DNA of 64,000 nucleotides from Mariniflexile maritimum (GTDB lineage Bacteria > Bacteroidota > Bacteroidia > Flavobacteriales > Flavobacteriaceae), in contig NZ_WRPN01000001.1 of NCBI RefSeq assembly GCF_009746565.1, positions 434,001 through 498,000 on the forward strand, given 5' to 3'. Position 1 is the stretch's first letter; each line of letters begins with the position of its first letter. Of this stretch, positions 17,363-26,919 are shown in pieces. A program made the translations under genes and the position numbers. The notes under the pieces were generated by a model. That model made no database searches, was not told where the DNA came from, and saw only the letters and a list, made by a program, of their open reading frames with translations.

Positions 17363-19468
17363 TTAATTTGTGTCTGCTATTACGCTTTGAATGTTTGCCG
17401 GCACCGGTTCGTAGCACAGGAATTTCGACTGAAACGTGGCCTTTCCCTGGGTTAAACTGCGCAAATCGCTGGAGTACCCGAACAATTCCGCCACAGGTAT
17501 CTGGCACTTTAAAACCTGACAATTTTCGCCTGTTTCAAACCCTTGAATTACGGAACGTCTGGATTGTAAATCGGTCATAACGTTGCCCACCATATCTTCG
17601 GGCACTTTTACAATCACTTCATTTACAGGCTCTAAAAGTTTTGGGTTGGCATTCAAAAAGGCTTCTTTAAACGCGTGGGCTGCCGCTATTTTAAAGGAAA
17701 TATCGTTGGAATCCACGGGGTGCATCTTGCCATCATACACCATAACGCGCACATCGCGCATATAGGAATTGGTTAAGGGACCCGATTCCATAACTTCTAA
17801 AACACCTTTTAAAACACTTGGCAAATACCGCGCATCAATAACGCCGCCAACAATACAGTTATAGAATACCAAGGTGCCGCCCCATTCTAAATTTATCACG
17901 TCTTTACCGCGTATGTTAAAGCCTTCGGGCTCGTGCATGCCCTCAAACCAGGGTTCTATTTTTAGGTGCACTTCGGCAAATTGACCCGCACCACCCGATT
18001 GTTTTTTATGTCTATAACTTGCCGTGGCGGCTTTTTGTATGGTTTCGCGGTAAGCCGTTTTGGGTTTTTCAAATTTTGTTTCTACACCATAGGTGTTTTT
18101 TAGCGTCCAATCAATGGTTGCTAGGTGCAGCTCGCCTTGGCAACCTAATAATTGTTCTTTGGTTTCTTTTGAAAACGAGAGCACCACGGTAGGGTCTTGA
18201 CTTCGTATTTTCTTTAAGGCATCACTTAATTTTTCATCTTCCTTGGCAGAAACCGTACTTACTGTTTTGGTAATTCTGGGTTCTGGATAGTTAATTCCTT
18301 TTAAGGTAATAACTTCTTTTCCGCTGTAAAGCGTATCGTTGGTTTCGGTATATTTTAGTTTTAAAGTGGCGCCAATATCACCAACCGCCAACGTAGTAAC
18401 AGGGTTCCTGTCTTTTCCATCCATAATGAATAATTGGTTGATGGTTTCCACTTCGCCCGTTCTGGAATTGGTAAGCTTGTCGTTTATGTTTAATTCGCCC
18501 GATTTCACTTTAAAAAAGGTTATTTGCCCTAAATTAGGTTGATAGAGGGTTTTAAACACAAACAGGCTGGTAGGTTCTTCCTTTTTAGGGTAAAGCTCCT
18601 GCCCTTCCAAGGTAAGTTCGGGTTTTAAATCGGCCGCTGCGGGTGCTAAATTATCAATAAACCCCATCAGTCTGCCGGTACCCATGTCGTTTAGGGCAGA
18701 TACACAAAATACGGGGAACAACTCGTGGTTGAGCATGCCTGCTTTGATGCCTTTGCGCATTTCTTCTTCGTTGAGGGTGCCTTTTTCAAAGAACAGTTCT
18801 AATAGTTCATCGTCATTTTCAGCAGCTTTTTCAATCAATTCATTATGAAGTTTATTGGCAAGTTCCGCATGCTCTTTGGGTATGGTTAACTTTTCAGGCT
18901 TGCCGCCTTCGGGTTTAAACTTATAAAGCTTCATTTTTAAAACATCTATGATACCCTGTTCACCATCAATTTTTACTGGATATTGGATTTTCACGGCATG
19001 ATTGTTTACCAACGCATTGATGCCTTTATAGCTTTCATCAAACTTTAAGTTTGGGTGGTCTATTTGGTTTATCACAAAAAGGGTCGCTTTTCGGTATTTA
19101 TCAATATAGCTCCATATAATTTCGGTACCTACCTCTACCCCATGTCTTCCATTTACCACTGCTACTACGGTATCTGCAACGCTTATGGACGAGATAATTT
19201 CACCTATAAAATCGTCGAAACCTGGGGTGTCTATTATGTTTATTTTATAATTACGCCACTCGGTGTGTAAGGGAGTGGCGTATATGGAGGTGTTTCTTTC
19301 GTGTTCGATGTCTTGGTAATCTGAAACGGTGTTGTAGGTTTCAACCGTGCCGCGTCTGTTTATTAAACCGGCTTCAAACAACATGGTTTCAGATAGGGTT
19401 GTTTTGCCGCTGTGGTGTGCCCCTACCAACACGATATTTTTGATGTGTTTTTCGTCAAATACTTTCAT
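17363..19468 (-). CDS. EF-G paralogue with altered GTPase motifs
   Basis: This 701-residue protein has the full EF-G layout: G domain, domain II (GQITFFKVKSGEL), domain III, domain IV (HKKQSGGAGQFAEVHLKIEP) and domain V (MTDLQSRRSVIQGF). The G motifs depart from canonical EF-G. G1 is GAHHSGKT (residues 16-23). Switch I reads HERNTSI where EF-G has ERGITI. G3 is DTPGFDDF, with Phe84 in place of the catalytic His of DTPGH. G4 is NQID in place of NKxD. It is therefore not the housekeeping fusA but a paralogue of the EF-G II/spdEFG2 or Bacteroides EF-G2 kind. Low or absent GTP hydrolysis is an inference. A small helical gene follows. Confidence 0.88.
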   Translation of the reverse strand: MKVFDEKHIKNIVLVGAHHSGKTTLSETMLFEAGLINRRGTVETYNTVSDYQDIEHERNTSIYATPLHTEWRNYKINIIDTPGFDDFIGEIISSISVADTVVAVVNGRHGVEVGTEIIWSYIDKYRKATLFVINQIDHPNLKFDESYKGINALVNNHAVKIQYPVKIDGEQGIIDVLKMKLYKFKPEGGKPEKLTIPKEHAELANKLHNELIEKAAENDDELLELFFEKGTLNEEEMRKGIKAGMLNHELFPVFCVSALNDMGTGRLMGFIDNLAPAAADLKPELTLEGQELYPKKEEPTSLFVFKTLYQPNLGQITFFKVKSGELNINDKLTNSRTGEVETINQLFIMDGKDRNPVTTLAVGDIGATLKLKYTETNDTLYSGKEVITLKGINYPEPRITKTVSTVSAKEDEKLSDALKKIRSQDPTVVLSFSKETKEQLLGCQGELHLATIDWTLKNTYGVETKFEKPKTAYRETIQKAATASYRHKKQSGGAGQFAEVHLKIEPWFEGMHEPEGFNIRGKDVINLEWGGTLVFYNCIVGGVIDARYLPSVLKGVLEVMESGPLTNSYMRDVRVMVYDGKMHPVDSNDISFKIAAAHAFKEAFLNANPKLLEPVNEVIVKVPEDMVGNVMTDLQSRRSVIQGFETGENCQVLKCQIPVAELFGYSSDLRSLTQGKATFQSKFLCYEPVPANIQSVIADTN

Positions 19469-19661
19469 CTGGTTATAGTTTAGTGGTTCAAGAAACTAAA
19501 GCTAGTGCCTATTATCCATAAAAAAAATGATATAAATCATCTAAATACCCAAAATAATTGTTTAAATATTAAACTGTTAAAGTTCTTTTAAATAGTATTT
19601 TAAAATGTGCTCTCTATTTAAGGAAGCCCTATATTTGCAGTCTTTTTGCAATGTATGTTCA

Positions 19662-20279
19662 ATGAAGCCTAAATCGAAACCTAAAACTGAGAAATCGCGT
19701 TTGAAATTATATCATCAGTATTATAGTTATACTGGGTTTTATAGTTTTGTTTGGCAAGCCGTGAAAAAAGCCATACCGCTTGTTGTGATCGTGCTTATTG
19801 CAATATTTACGATAAACCATTTTGTTGATATCAATGCGGCCTTGGTACGTTTTACGCAAACATTGCCTATATATGGCGTGCTGCTGTTCTTTTTTGTTTC
19901 GGAGACCTTATTAGGTTTGGTGCCTCCCGAGATTTTCATCGCTTGGTCCGGAAATATGGAACATCCATGGTTGTTCCTTACTATTTTGGCCTTTTTGTCC
20001 TATTTTGGTGGTTTGCTAACTTATTATATTGGGCACATTATTACAAAAATACCTTCTGTACATCGTTATATGGAGGTTAAAATGGCAAAGCAACTAAAAA
20101 ACGCTCGAAAATGGGGCGGTTTCTTAATTGTTGTGGGCGCACTATTGCCACTACCCTTTTCAATTTCATGTTTGGCTGCCGGTATCATTCAGTTTCCGTT
20201 TAAAAATGTGGTTTTATATGGGTCGTTGCGGCTGCTTCGGTTTTTGATTTATGGTTTGGTTATTTTCCATGTTTTTTAA
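19662..20279 (+). CDS. DedA/VTT-domain-like membrane protein
   Basis: The product has about 205 residues with the start at MKPKSKPKTEKSR. A longer frame from 19605 adds a Cys-rich, unlikely N-terminus. It has a basic N-terminus, a helix near residues 35-55 (VVIVLIAIFTI), then FVSETLLGLVPPEIFIAWSG and SYFGGLLTYYIGHIITK, and ends with GALLPLPFSISCLAAGIIQFP. These resemble the VTT/SNARE-associated domain of DedA and YqaA-like proteins, which include lipid scramblase or undecaprenyl-phosphate flippase candidates. It starts a plus-strand cluster of three membrane-protein genes ending with an MscS channel. Confidence 0.75.
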   Translation: MKPKSKPKTEKSRLKLYHQYYSYTGFYSFVWQAVKKAIPLVVIVLIAIFTINHFVDINAALVRFTQTLPIYGVLLFFFVSETLLGLVPPEIFIAWSGNMEHPWLFLTILAFLSYFGGLLTYYIGHIITKIPSVHRYMEVKMAKQLKNARKWGGFLIVVGALLPLPFSISCLAAGIIQFPFKNVVLYGSLRLLRFLIYGLVIFHVF

Positions 20280-20318
20280 TACGCTTGTAACATTTTAATT
20301 TTTTTAGTACTATATCGT

Positions 20319-20624
20319 ATGGTTTCATTTTTAAACATCTTTCGCATCACCGCCTTTTTGGAAGGGGTTTCGTATATTTTACTGTTGTTTATTGCAACTC
20401 CCATTAAATATTTGTTGAACGACCCTTCGTATGTAAAATTATTGGGTATGCCCCATGGCCTGCTTTTTATTGGGTATATTGTTTTGGCATTTATGATTAA
20501 AAAGGAATTACGCTGGGATCCTAAACAATTTTCAGTTGTTTTATTGGCTTCCATTATACCGTTCGGCACTTTTTATGTTGACAGAAAGTATTTGAAAAAA
20601 ACGTTGGCTAATGAATCGTGCTAA
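20319..20624 (+). CDS. DUF3817-type small membrane protein
   Basis: The 101-residue product has three hydrophobic helices and the phrases FRITAFLEGVSYILLLFIA and GMPHGLLFIGYIVLAF. These are typical of the DUF3817 integral membrane family (E-G-x-S-Y near the start, P-H-G in the middle). It is probably in the inner membrane with unknown function. Its 3' end overlaps the start of the MscS channel gene by 14 bp in another frame, which implies translational coupling. Confidence 0.85.
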   Translation: MVSFLNIFRITAFLEGVSYILLLFIATPIKYLLNDPSYVKLLGMPHGLLFIGYIVLAFMIKKELRWDPKQFSVVLLASIIPFGTFYVDRKYLKKTLANESC

Positions 20625-21858
20625 ACATGTTATATACGATTATTTTATTAGTCTAGGCATATCAGATGATGTGGCGACCTACCTCAATATGGTGGTGTTG
20701 GCCCTTGTTTTGCTGATCGTTATATTTTGCATCGATTTTATTATTAGAAAAGTATTGATTGGTATTTTTTCGCAGTTTGCATCGCGTTCCAAAACAAATT
20801 TTGACGATTTTTTGGTAAAAAACAAAGTGCCCAGAAATATTGCGCACATCATTCCCTTATTGATTGCTTTAGAGTTTAATGCCCTTATTTTTAATGACTT
20901 TCAAAGTCTTGCGGTGTTTTTTGAGCGTGGTTTAAAAGTTTTTGCCATTGTTTTAACTTTATGGATAGTGCGCAGTGTGTTACACTCCCTAAAAGATTAT
21001 TTTAAAACACTAGCCAATTTTAGGGATAAGCCCATAGATAGTTACATACAGGTATTCATGATTTTTGCATGGGTATTTGGAGTGTTTTCTGCCATTGCCA
21101 TTATAACCCGCATCCCCTTTATTAACTTTATTACAGGATTGGGTGCTGCATCGGCCATTATTATCTTAATTTTTAAGGATACCATTTTAGGCTTTGTAGC
21201 CAGTATTCAAGTTTCCATAAACGATATGGTACGCATTGGCGATTGGATTACCTTTGAAAAATATGGTGCCGATGGCGACGTGATCGAAATAAATTTGGCC
21301 ACCGTAAAAGTTCAAAATTTCGACAAAACCATTACTACCATACCAACATACGCGCTTATTTCCGATTCGTTTAAAAATTGGCGCGGAATGACAAATTCTG
21401 AAGGCAGACGCATCAAACGGGCGTTATTTATTAAACAAAGCGGTGTGAAATATTTGTCTGAACAAGAAGTTGAAGAACTTATGGGTATTCAGCTTATAAA
21501 CAGTTATTTAAAAACAAGACAACAAGATATTAAGTCGTATAATGAAGCCCACCAGATAAACAAGGAATTATTGCTGAACGGAAGAAACCTAACCAATTTG
21601 GGCGTATTTAGAAAATATATTGACGTGTACCTAAAAAAACATTCGGCCATTAATAAAGATATGATGATTATGGCGCGACAATTGGCTCCCACCACACAAG
21701 GCATCCCAATGGAAATTTACGCGTTTAGTAGTGATAAACGTTGGGAAAATTATGAGTATATCATGTCTGATATCTTCGATCATCTTATTGCGGCACTTCC
21801 TTATTTTGGATTGGAGGTTTTTGAGTTGCCAAGTGGCGCAAATTTCATTAAAGAATAA
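20611..21858 (+). CDS. MscS-family mechanosensitive ion channel
   Basis: This 415-residue inner-membrane channel has several N-terminal helices, then the pore helix and beta domain of the MscS family: GLGAASAIIILIFKDTILGFVASIQVSINDMVRIGDWITF, shown here in part, followed by DGDVIEINLATVKVQNFD and TIPTYALISDSFKNWRGM. It opens under membrane tension in hypo-osmotic shock. The long C-terminal domain (about 150 residues) after the beta domain resembles the YbdG type of MscS proteins. It is translationally coupled to the DUF3817 gene. A long inverted repeat just after the stop may terminate its transcript. Confidence 0.92.
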   Translation: MNRAKHVIYDYFISLGISDDVATYLNMVVLALVLLIVIFCIDFIIRKVLIGIFSQFASRSKTNFDDFLVKNKVPRNIAHIIPLLIALEFNALIFNDFQSLAVFFERGLKVFAIVLTLWIVRSVLHSLKDYFKTLANFRDKPIDSYIQVFMIFAWVFGVFSAIAIITRIPFINFITGLGAASAIIILIFKDTILGFVASIQVSINDMVRIGDWITFEKYGADGDVIEINLATVKVQNFDKTITTIPTYALISDSFKNWRGMTNSEGRRIKRALFIKQSGVKYLSEQEVEELMGIQLINSYLKTRQQDIKSYNEAHQINKELLLNGRNLTNLGVFRKYIDVYLKKHSAINKDMMIMARQLAPTTQGIPMEIYAFSSDKRWENYEYIMSDIFDHLIAALPYFGLEVFELPSGANFIKE

Positions 21859-21878
21859 ACCAATTAACAAAAAAAGAA

Positions 21879-21925
21879 ACACGGATTTCACGGATTAATT
21901 CTGTGCCAATCCGTGAAATCCGTGT
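21879..21925. repeat. 18-bp perfect inverted repeat, possible terminator
   Basis: ACACGGATTTCACGGATT (21879-21896) is perfectly complementary to AATCCGTGAAATCCGTGT (21908-21925) across an 11-nt loop. It contains an internal ACGGATT-like direct repeat. It sits between the convergent mscS and leuB genes and would form a strong hairpin in either transcript. T tracts are weak. The motif resembles dispersed intergenic palindromes of flavobacteria. Confidence 0.7.
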
Positions 21926-21954
21926 CTAAAAAATTAATCTTTCCGTAGTAACTC

Positions 21955-23013
21955 TTAAATATTGGCAGCCAACCAATCCCCTACTTCTTTGGTACCGTAA
22001 GCTTTTCCGCCATCGGCCAAATCCTCGGTTACAATGCCTTCTGCCAATGCCTTGTTTACGGCATTTCTAATAGCTTTCCCTTCTTCGTGCAGGCCAAAAG
22101 CCATTTCAAACATCATGGCTGCAGATAATACAGTGGCCATGGGGTTGGCAATGTTTAAACCAGTTGCTTGCGGATACGACCCGTGGATAGGTTCGAACAA
22201 TTGATTCTCCGTTCCTACGGAAGCCGATGGCATTAAACCCATAGAACCTGAGATTACCGAGGCTTCATCGGTTAAAATATCACCGAATAAGTTTTCGGTA
22301 ATTAACACATCATAGCTATTTGGCCATTGTACCAAACGCATTGCTACGGCATCAACAAATTCATAAGAAACCGTTACTTCTGGATAATCCTTTTCCATGG
22401 CTTGCACAGTTTCCCTCCATAAACGAGATGTTTCTAATACGTTTGCCTTATCAACACAGCATAGTTTTTTACTACGTGCCATGGCCAACTCAAAACCTTT
22501 TTTAGCCAAACGCTGCACTTCTGCTCTCGTGTAAACACAATTATCAAACGCGGTTTCACCACCATCTCTTCTACCTTTTTCACCAAAGTAGATACCACCA
22601 GTTAATTCGCGTAAAAACACCAGATCGGTCCCTTCAATACGCTCTTTTTTTAAAGGCGATTTATCTAATAACGATGGAAAGGTGAAGGTTGGGCGCACGT
22701 TGGCAAACAGACCTAATTTTTTCCGCATTTTAAGCAAACCTTGTTCCGGACGTACGGGTGCCGACGGATCATTGTCGTATTTTGGATGGCCAATGGCCCC
22801 AAACAAAACCGCATCCGAAGCCAAACAAACTTCGTGGGTCGAATCGGGATATGGCTCGCCCACAGCATCAATGGCTGCGGCACCGGTTAAAGCCGGTTTC
22901 CAGGTTATTTCATGTCCGAATTTTTTAGCAACAGCATCACTTACTTTTACTGCTTGATCAATTACTTCAGGCCCTATGCCATCTCCGGCTAAAAGTGCAA
23001 TATTAAATTTCAT
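21955..23013 (-). CDS. leuB: 3-isopropylmalate dehydrogenase
   Basis: This 352-residue enzyme oxidises and decarboxylates 3-isopropylmalate with NAD in leucine biosynthesis. It starts IALLAGDGIGPEV and contains FLRELTGGIYFGEKG, DKANVLETSRLWRE, and ENLFGDILTDEASVISGSMGLMPSAS, the metal- and substrate-binding signature of isopropylmalate/isocitrate dehydrogenases. HGSYPQATGLNIANPMA forms the NAD-binding loop. It is the last gene of the minus-strand leuCDAB operon, 107 bp after leuA. Confidence 0.97.
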   Translation of the reverse strand: MKFNIALLAGDGIGPEVIDQAVKVSDAVAKKFGHEITWKPALTGAAAIDAVGEPYPDSTHEVCLASDAVLFGAIGHPKYDNDPSAPVRPEQGLLKMRKKLGLFANVRPTFTFPSLLDKSPLKKERIEGTDLVFLRELTGGIYFGEKGRRDGGETAFDNCVYTRAEVQRLAKKGFELAMARSKKLCCVDKANVLETSRLWRETVQAMEKDYPEVTVSYEFVDAVAMRLVQWPNSYDVLITENLFGDILTDEASVISGSMGLMPSASVGTENQLFEPIHGSYPQATGLNIANPMATVLSAAMMFEMAFGLHEEGKAIRNAVNKALAEGIVTEDLADGGKAYGTKEVGDWLAANI

Positions 23014-23120
23014 TTATTATATAGTATTTAGTCTTTATGTTTTAAATATCATTTTATTAACGCGTACAAATTTTGATTTCTGAACTTAAAATCCTGAAAA
23101 CATCGCCATTGTTTATACTT

Positions 23121-24644
23121 TCAATTGGTAATTATATTCAACATTTTTTCGGTGGCTTTGATGGCCGAAACTGTTTGGTCGGAATCTAAACCGCGTGTTT
23201 TAAACTCTTTTCCCGGACTCTTCCAAGTGATGATGGTTTCACACAAAGCATCCGAATGGCTCCCCGGGGGTATGCGCACTGCATAATCAATTAAATCGGG
23301 CAAAATCATTTTTTTATTACGGTAAATGCTTCGAAGTGCGTTCATAAAGGCATCAAATTGGCCATCGCCTCGGGCATTTTCCTCATAAGTTTCGCCCTTA
23401 ATGGTAATTGAAATGGTGGTAGAAGGCTTCAAACCTTTTGCGTGGGTAAGCACATAAGAATTCACTTTTACTTTTTCCTCATACGAATAACTGTCCAGCA
23501 CATCGGAAATGATGTATGGTAAATCTTCTTTGGTAACCACCTCTTTTTTATCGCCCAGTTCTATGATGCGTTGGGTCACTTTTTTTAAATCCTCATCGTT
23601 AAGCTGAAGTCCTAATTCCTGTAAATTCTTTTGAATGTTGGCTTTTCCAGACGCTTTTCCCAAGGCATACACGCGGGTCCTGCCAAAGCGTTCGGGCATT
23701 AAATCGCTAAAATACAGGTTCTTCTTATTGTCGCCATCAGCATGGATACCAGCAGTTTGCGTAAAAACATTGGCCCCAATAATAGGTTTGTTGGCGGGAA
23801 TCATAATACCAGAAAAGTTTTCAACCAGTTTGCTTACCGTATATAAAACCTTTTCATTAACCCCTATTTTATAGTTGGGCATAAAATCGTTAATAACGGC
23901 TACGGTGCTTGCCATAGGGGCGTTTCCGGCACGCTCGCCCATACCATTGACGGTTAAATGCAAACCATCGGCACCTGCTTTCAATCCGGAAATGGCATTG
24001 GCCACACCCAAATCATAATCGTTATGTGCGTGAAAATCGAAATGGATGTTTGGGTACATGTCCTTAATTTCCTTTACAAAATCATAAGATTCTGTGGGGG
24101 TTAATATGCCCAAGGTATCCGGCAGCATGATGCGTTTAATAGGTTGGGTAGCCAAAAACGCCAAAAACGCGAACACATAGTCTTTTGAATTTCGCATGCC
24201 ATTGCTCCAATCCTCTAAATATACGTTGGTTTCAATACCTTTTTCTTTAGCCAAATCAATAGTGTTGGCTACTTCCTTAAAGTGCTGATTAGATGTTTTT
24301 TTAAGCTGGTAGGTTAAATGGTTTAATGAACCTTTTGTAAGCAGGTTTTGCACCTTGGCACCGGTTTCAAGCATCCAATCAATAGAAACACCTTCATCAA
24401 CAAAGGTCAATACTTCAACTTTGTGCAAATAACCACTTGCCTTGGCCCAGTTTGTAACATTTTTTACAGCTTGAAACTCCCCTTCCGACACGCGTGCCGA
24501 GGCAATTTCAATACGGTCCACTTTTAGTTCTTCCAGTAAAAGTTTGGCAATAGTTAATTTTTCAGAGGCAGAAAACGACACGCCCGAGGTTTGTTCACCA
24601 TCGCGCAATGTGGTATCCATTATTTCAATTTTTTTTGGTGCCAT
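23121..24644 (-). CDS. leuA: 2-isopropylmalate synthase/citramalate-synthase-like enzyme
   Basis: The product has 507 residues. The N-terminal HMGL-like TIM barrel begins IMDTTLRDGEQTSGVSF and contains FHAHNDYDLGVANAISGLKAGADG (the HxH metal site) and VNGMGERAGNAP. The C-terminal part (ITIKGETYEENARGDGQFDAFMNALR) is a LeuA-type allosteric dimer domain, so leucine or a product probably feeds back. It condenses acetyl-CoA with an oxo acid. The position in leuCDAB argues for 2-isopropylmalate synthase, but this roughly 500-residue type is sometimes annotated as citramalate synthase, so substrate choice (2-oxoisovalerate or pyruvate) is not certain. Confidence 0.88.
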   Translation of the reverse strand: MAPKKIEIMDTTLRDGEQTSGVSFSASEKLTIAKLLLEELKVDRIEIASARVSEGEFQAVKNVTNWAKASGYLHKVEVLTFVDEGVSIDWMLETGAKVQNLLTKGSLNHLTYQLKKTSNQHFKEVANTIDLAKEKGIETNVYLEDWSNGMRNSKDYVFAFLAFLATQPIKRIMLPDTLGILTPTESYDFVKEIKDMYPNIHFDFHAHNDYDLGVANAISGLKAGADGLHLTVNGMGERAGNAPMASTVAVINDFMPNYKIGVNEKVLYTVSKLVENFSGIMIPANKPIIGANVFTQTAGIHADGDNKKNLYFSDLMPERFGRTRVYALGKASGKANIQKNLQELGLQLNDEDLKKVTQRIIELGDKKEVVTKEDLPYIISDVLDSYSYEEKVKVNSYVLTHAKGLKPSTTISITIKGETYEENARGDGQFDAFMNALRSIYRNKKMILPDLIDYAVRIPPGSHSDALCETIITWKSPGKEFKTRGLDSDQTVSAIKATEKMLNIITN

Positions 24645-24677
24645 TTATAATCTAAATTCGATTGATAAATTGTTTGC

Positions 24678-24762
24678 AACCTGCAGGTTTTTAAAACCTT
24701 TTAGGTTGGTGCTTTTAATTATTAATAAACCTACAAGGTCAAAATAAGACCTTGCAGGGTTT
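24678..24762. repeat. Pair of short palindromic repeats between leuD and leuA
   Basis: Two hairpins lie in the leuD-leuA gap. The first is AACCTGCAGGTTT paired with AAACCTTTTAGGTT (24678-24707). The second is AAACCTACAAGGTC (24727-24740) paired with GACCTTGCAGGGTTT (24748-24762). The second shares the CCT(A/G)CAAGGT core with the palindrome at the end of hisC (36755-36780), so it is a dispersed repeat family. Confidence 0.65.
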
Positions 24763-24800
24763 AAGTTTTTAATTCAAGTAAAACTACATGAACTTTACTT

Positions 24801-25397
24801 TTATAACAACAAGCCTTCTGCAAAGGTTTCTATCTCTCCTTTTATGTTTTGCAAATAATCAATATCATCAAAACCATTCAGCATGTTTTCTTTTTTGTAA
24901 CTATTGATTTCAAAAGATTCTTGTGCCCCTGTGGAAAGGATGGTAATGGTTTGATTTGGAAGATTGACTTCAATTTCCGTATTCGGATCGTCGTAAATAG
25001 CGTTGAATATTTTTTCTGAAAATTCAGCTGAAACCTGAACAGGTAAAACACCCACGTTCAAACAGTTATTTCTGAAAATATCAGCAAAAAAACTAGATAC
25101 AACACATCGGAAACCATAATCGTAAACGGCCCAAGCAGCGTGCTCTCTTGAAGAACCCGAACCGAAGTTTTTGCCTCCTACCAATATTTTTCCAGAGTAA
25201 ATGGGGTTGTTCAACACAAAACTTTCTTTTGGTGTGTTATCATTATTATACCGCCAATCGCGGAATAAGTTATCGCCAAAACCTTCACGCTTGGTTGCTT
25301 TTAGGAAACGTGCCGGTATAATTTGATCGGTATCCACATTTTCTAATGGTAAGGGAACCGCGGTGCTTTTTAGTATGTTAAATTTATCGTATGCCAT
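24801..25397 (-). CDS. leuD: 3-isopropylmalate dehydratase small subunit
   Basis: This 198-residue subunit supplies the swivel domain of the leucine-pathway isomerase that interconverts 2- and 3-isopropylmalate with LeuC. The sequence has the family start PLPLENVDTDQIIPARFLK, then VGGKNFGSGSSREHAAWAVYDYGFR, which forms the substrate-binding SGSSREHA loop, and FRNNCLNVGVLP. The length is as usual. It lies between leuC and leuA. The gap to leuC contains a short tandem AAGTT(A/G)AA array. Confidence 0.96.
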   Translation of the reverse strand: MAYDKFNILKSTAVPLPLENVDTDQIIPARFLKATKREGFGDNLFRDWRYNNDNTPKESFVLNNPIYSGKILVGGKNFGSGSSREHAAWAVYDYGFRCVVSSFFADIFRNNCLNVGVLPVQVSAEFSEKIFNAIYDDPNTEIEVNLPNQTITILSTGAQESFEINSYKKENMLNGFDDIDYLQNIKGEIETFAEGLLL

Positions 25398-25403
25398 TGT
25401 TTT

Positions 25404-25436
25404 AAGTTAAAAGTTAAAAGTTGAAAGTTGAAAGTT
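25404..25436. repeat. Short tandem AAGTT(A/G)AA repeat
   Basis: Four copies of an 8-bp unit close to AAGTTAAA or AAGTTGAA lie between leuC and leuD. The same word family recurs at several gene borders of the his operon in this window, on both strands. Confidence 0.6.
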
Positions 25437-25483
25437 TGGAAATCTTTACTTTAAATTTTTAACTATTCATTATTAATTGTTAA

Positions 25484-26878
25484 TTACAAAAGAGTTCTAG
25501 GGTCTGTAACCACACCTGTTACAGCCGCTGCCGCTGCTACCAACGGGCTTGCCAACAAGGTTCTTGATCCGGGGCCTTGGCGCCCTTCAAAGTTTCTGTT
25601 TGAGGTACTTACCGCATATTTTCCAGCAGGCACTTTATCATCGTTCATGGCTAAACAGGCTGAACAACCCGGTTGTCTCAAAACAAATCCTGCCTCTGTA
25701 AGGATGTCTAAAATGCCTTCTTCTTTAATTAATGCTTCCACTTCGTGCGACCCAGGCACTAACCAGGCGGTAACATGGTCTGCTTTTTTCTTTCCTTTAA
25801 CTATAGAGGCAAAGGCCCTAAAATCTTCAATCCTACCATTGGTACAACTTCCTAAAAATACATAATCGATTTTTTTACCAATCATCGCATCATTTTCGTT
25901 GTAGCCCATATACTCTAAAGACTTTTTGTAGGTAGCAACGCCACCTTCAACCGCTTCGGCATTTGGAATGTTTTTAGAAATACCCATGCCCATACCCGGA
26001 TTGGTTCCGTAGGTAATCATGGGTTCAATATCACTAGCAGAAAAAGTTAATTCTTTGTCGAATGTTGCATCGGCATCGGTTTTCAATGTTTTCCAGTGTG
26101 CAACAGCCTTATCCCAATCTGCGCCTTTGGGTGATAATGGTTTATCTTTTAAGTAAGCAAACGTCGTTTCATCGGGTGCAATCATGCCCCCACGTGCGCC
26201 CATCTCGATTGATAGGTTGCAAACCGTCATGCGGCCTTCCATGGTCATCTTTTCAAATACATCACCAGCATATTCCACAAAATAACCGGTTGCTCCAGAG
26301 GTAGTTAATTGCGAAATAATATATAAAGCCACATCTTTTGGCGTTACCCCTTTTCCTAGCGCACCATTGATGTTAATGCGCATTTTTTTAGGTTTTGGCT
26401 GCATGATGCATTGTGTTGATAGCACCATTTCAACTTCTGAAGTGCCAATACCAAACGCAATAGCACCAAAAGCACCATGTGTTGATGTGTGCGAATCGCC
26501 ACAAACGATGGTAGCCCCCGGAAAGGTTATGCCATTTTCTGGCCCTACAACGTGTACGATACCGTTTTTTTTATGTCCAAGCCCCCAGTGGCTTATGCCG
26601 TATTCTGCCGAGTTATCCTCTAAGGCTTTTAATTGGTTTGCTGAAAGGGGGTCTTCAACAGGTAAATGTTGGTTGATTGTTGGTGTGTTATGGTCGGCTG
26701 TCGCAAAGGTACGCTCAGGATATAAAACTTTTAAACCGCGGCTTTTTAAACCAAGAAAAGCTACGGGGCTAGTAACTTCATGGATAAAATGGCGGTCGAT
26801 AAAGAATACATCGGGGCCTCCTTCAATTTTCCTTACAACATGCGAATCCCATACTTTGTCAAACAATGTTTTGCTCAT
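25484..26878 (-). CDS. leuC: 3-isopropylmalate dehydratase large subunit
   Basis: The 464-residue aconitase-family subunit binds the catalytic 4Fe-4S cluster. Cluster cysteines appear in [15 protein letters not shown] and in [32 protein letters not shown] and [15 protein letters not shown] are other family signatures. With LeuD it isomerises isopropylmalate. It is the first gene of leuCDAB. A consensus -7 box and a small palindrome lie upstream, and no leucine-rich leader peptide was found. Confidence 0.97.
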   Translation of the reverse strand: MSKTLFDKVWDSHVVRKIEGGPDVFFIDRHFIHEVTSPVAFLGLKSRGLKVLYPERTFATADHNTPTINQHLPVEDPLSANQLKALEDNSAEYGISHWGLGHKKNGIVHVVGPENGITFPGATIVCGDSHTSTHGAFGAIAFGIGTSEVEMVLSTQCIMQPKPKKMRININGALGKGVTPKDVALYIISQLTTSGATGYFVEYAGDVFEKMTMEGRMTVCNLSIEMGARGGMIAPDETTFAYLKDKPLSPKGADWDKAVAHWKTLKTDADATFDKELTFSASDIEPMITYGTNPGMGMGISKNIPNAEAVEGGVATYKKSLEYMGYNENDAMIGKKIDYVFLGSCTNGRIEDFRAFASIVKGKKKADHVTAWLVPGSHEVEALIKEEGILDILTEAGFVLRQPGCSACLAMNDDKVPAGKYAVSTSNRNFEGRQGPGSRTLLASPLVAAAAAVTGVVTDPRTLL

Positions 26879-26919
26879 ATTAAGTGTGTTTTTGTTTTAA
26901 ATCTTCAAAGACTTTTTTT

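Noticed and set aside
25404-25436. AAGTTAAA array as a possible CRISPR
   Set aside because: Units are 8 bp with no spacers of constant length and no cas genes are near.
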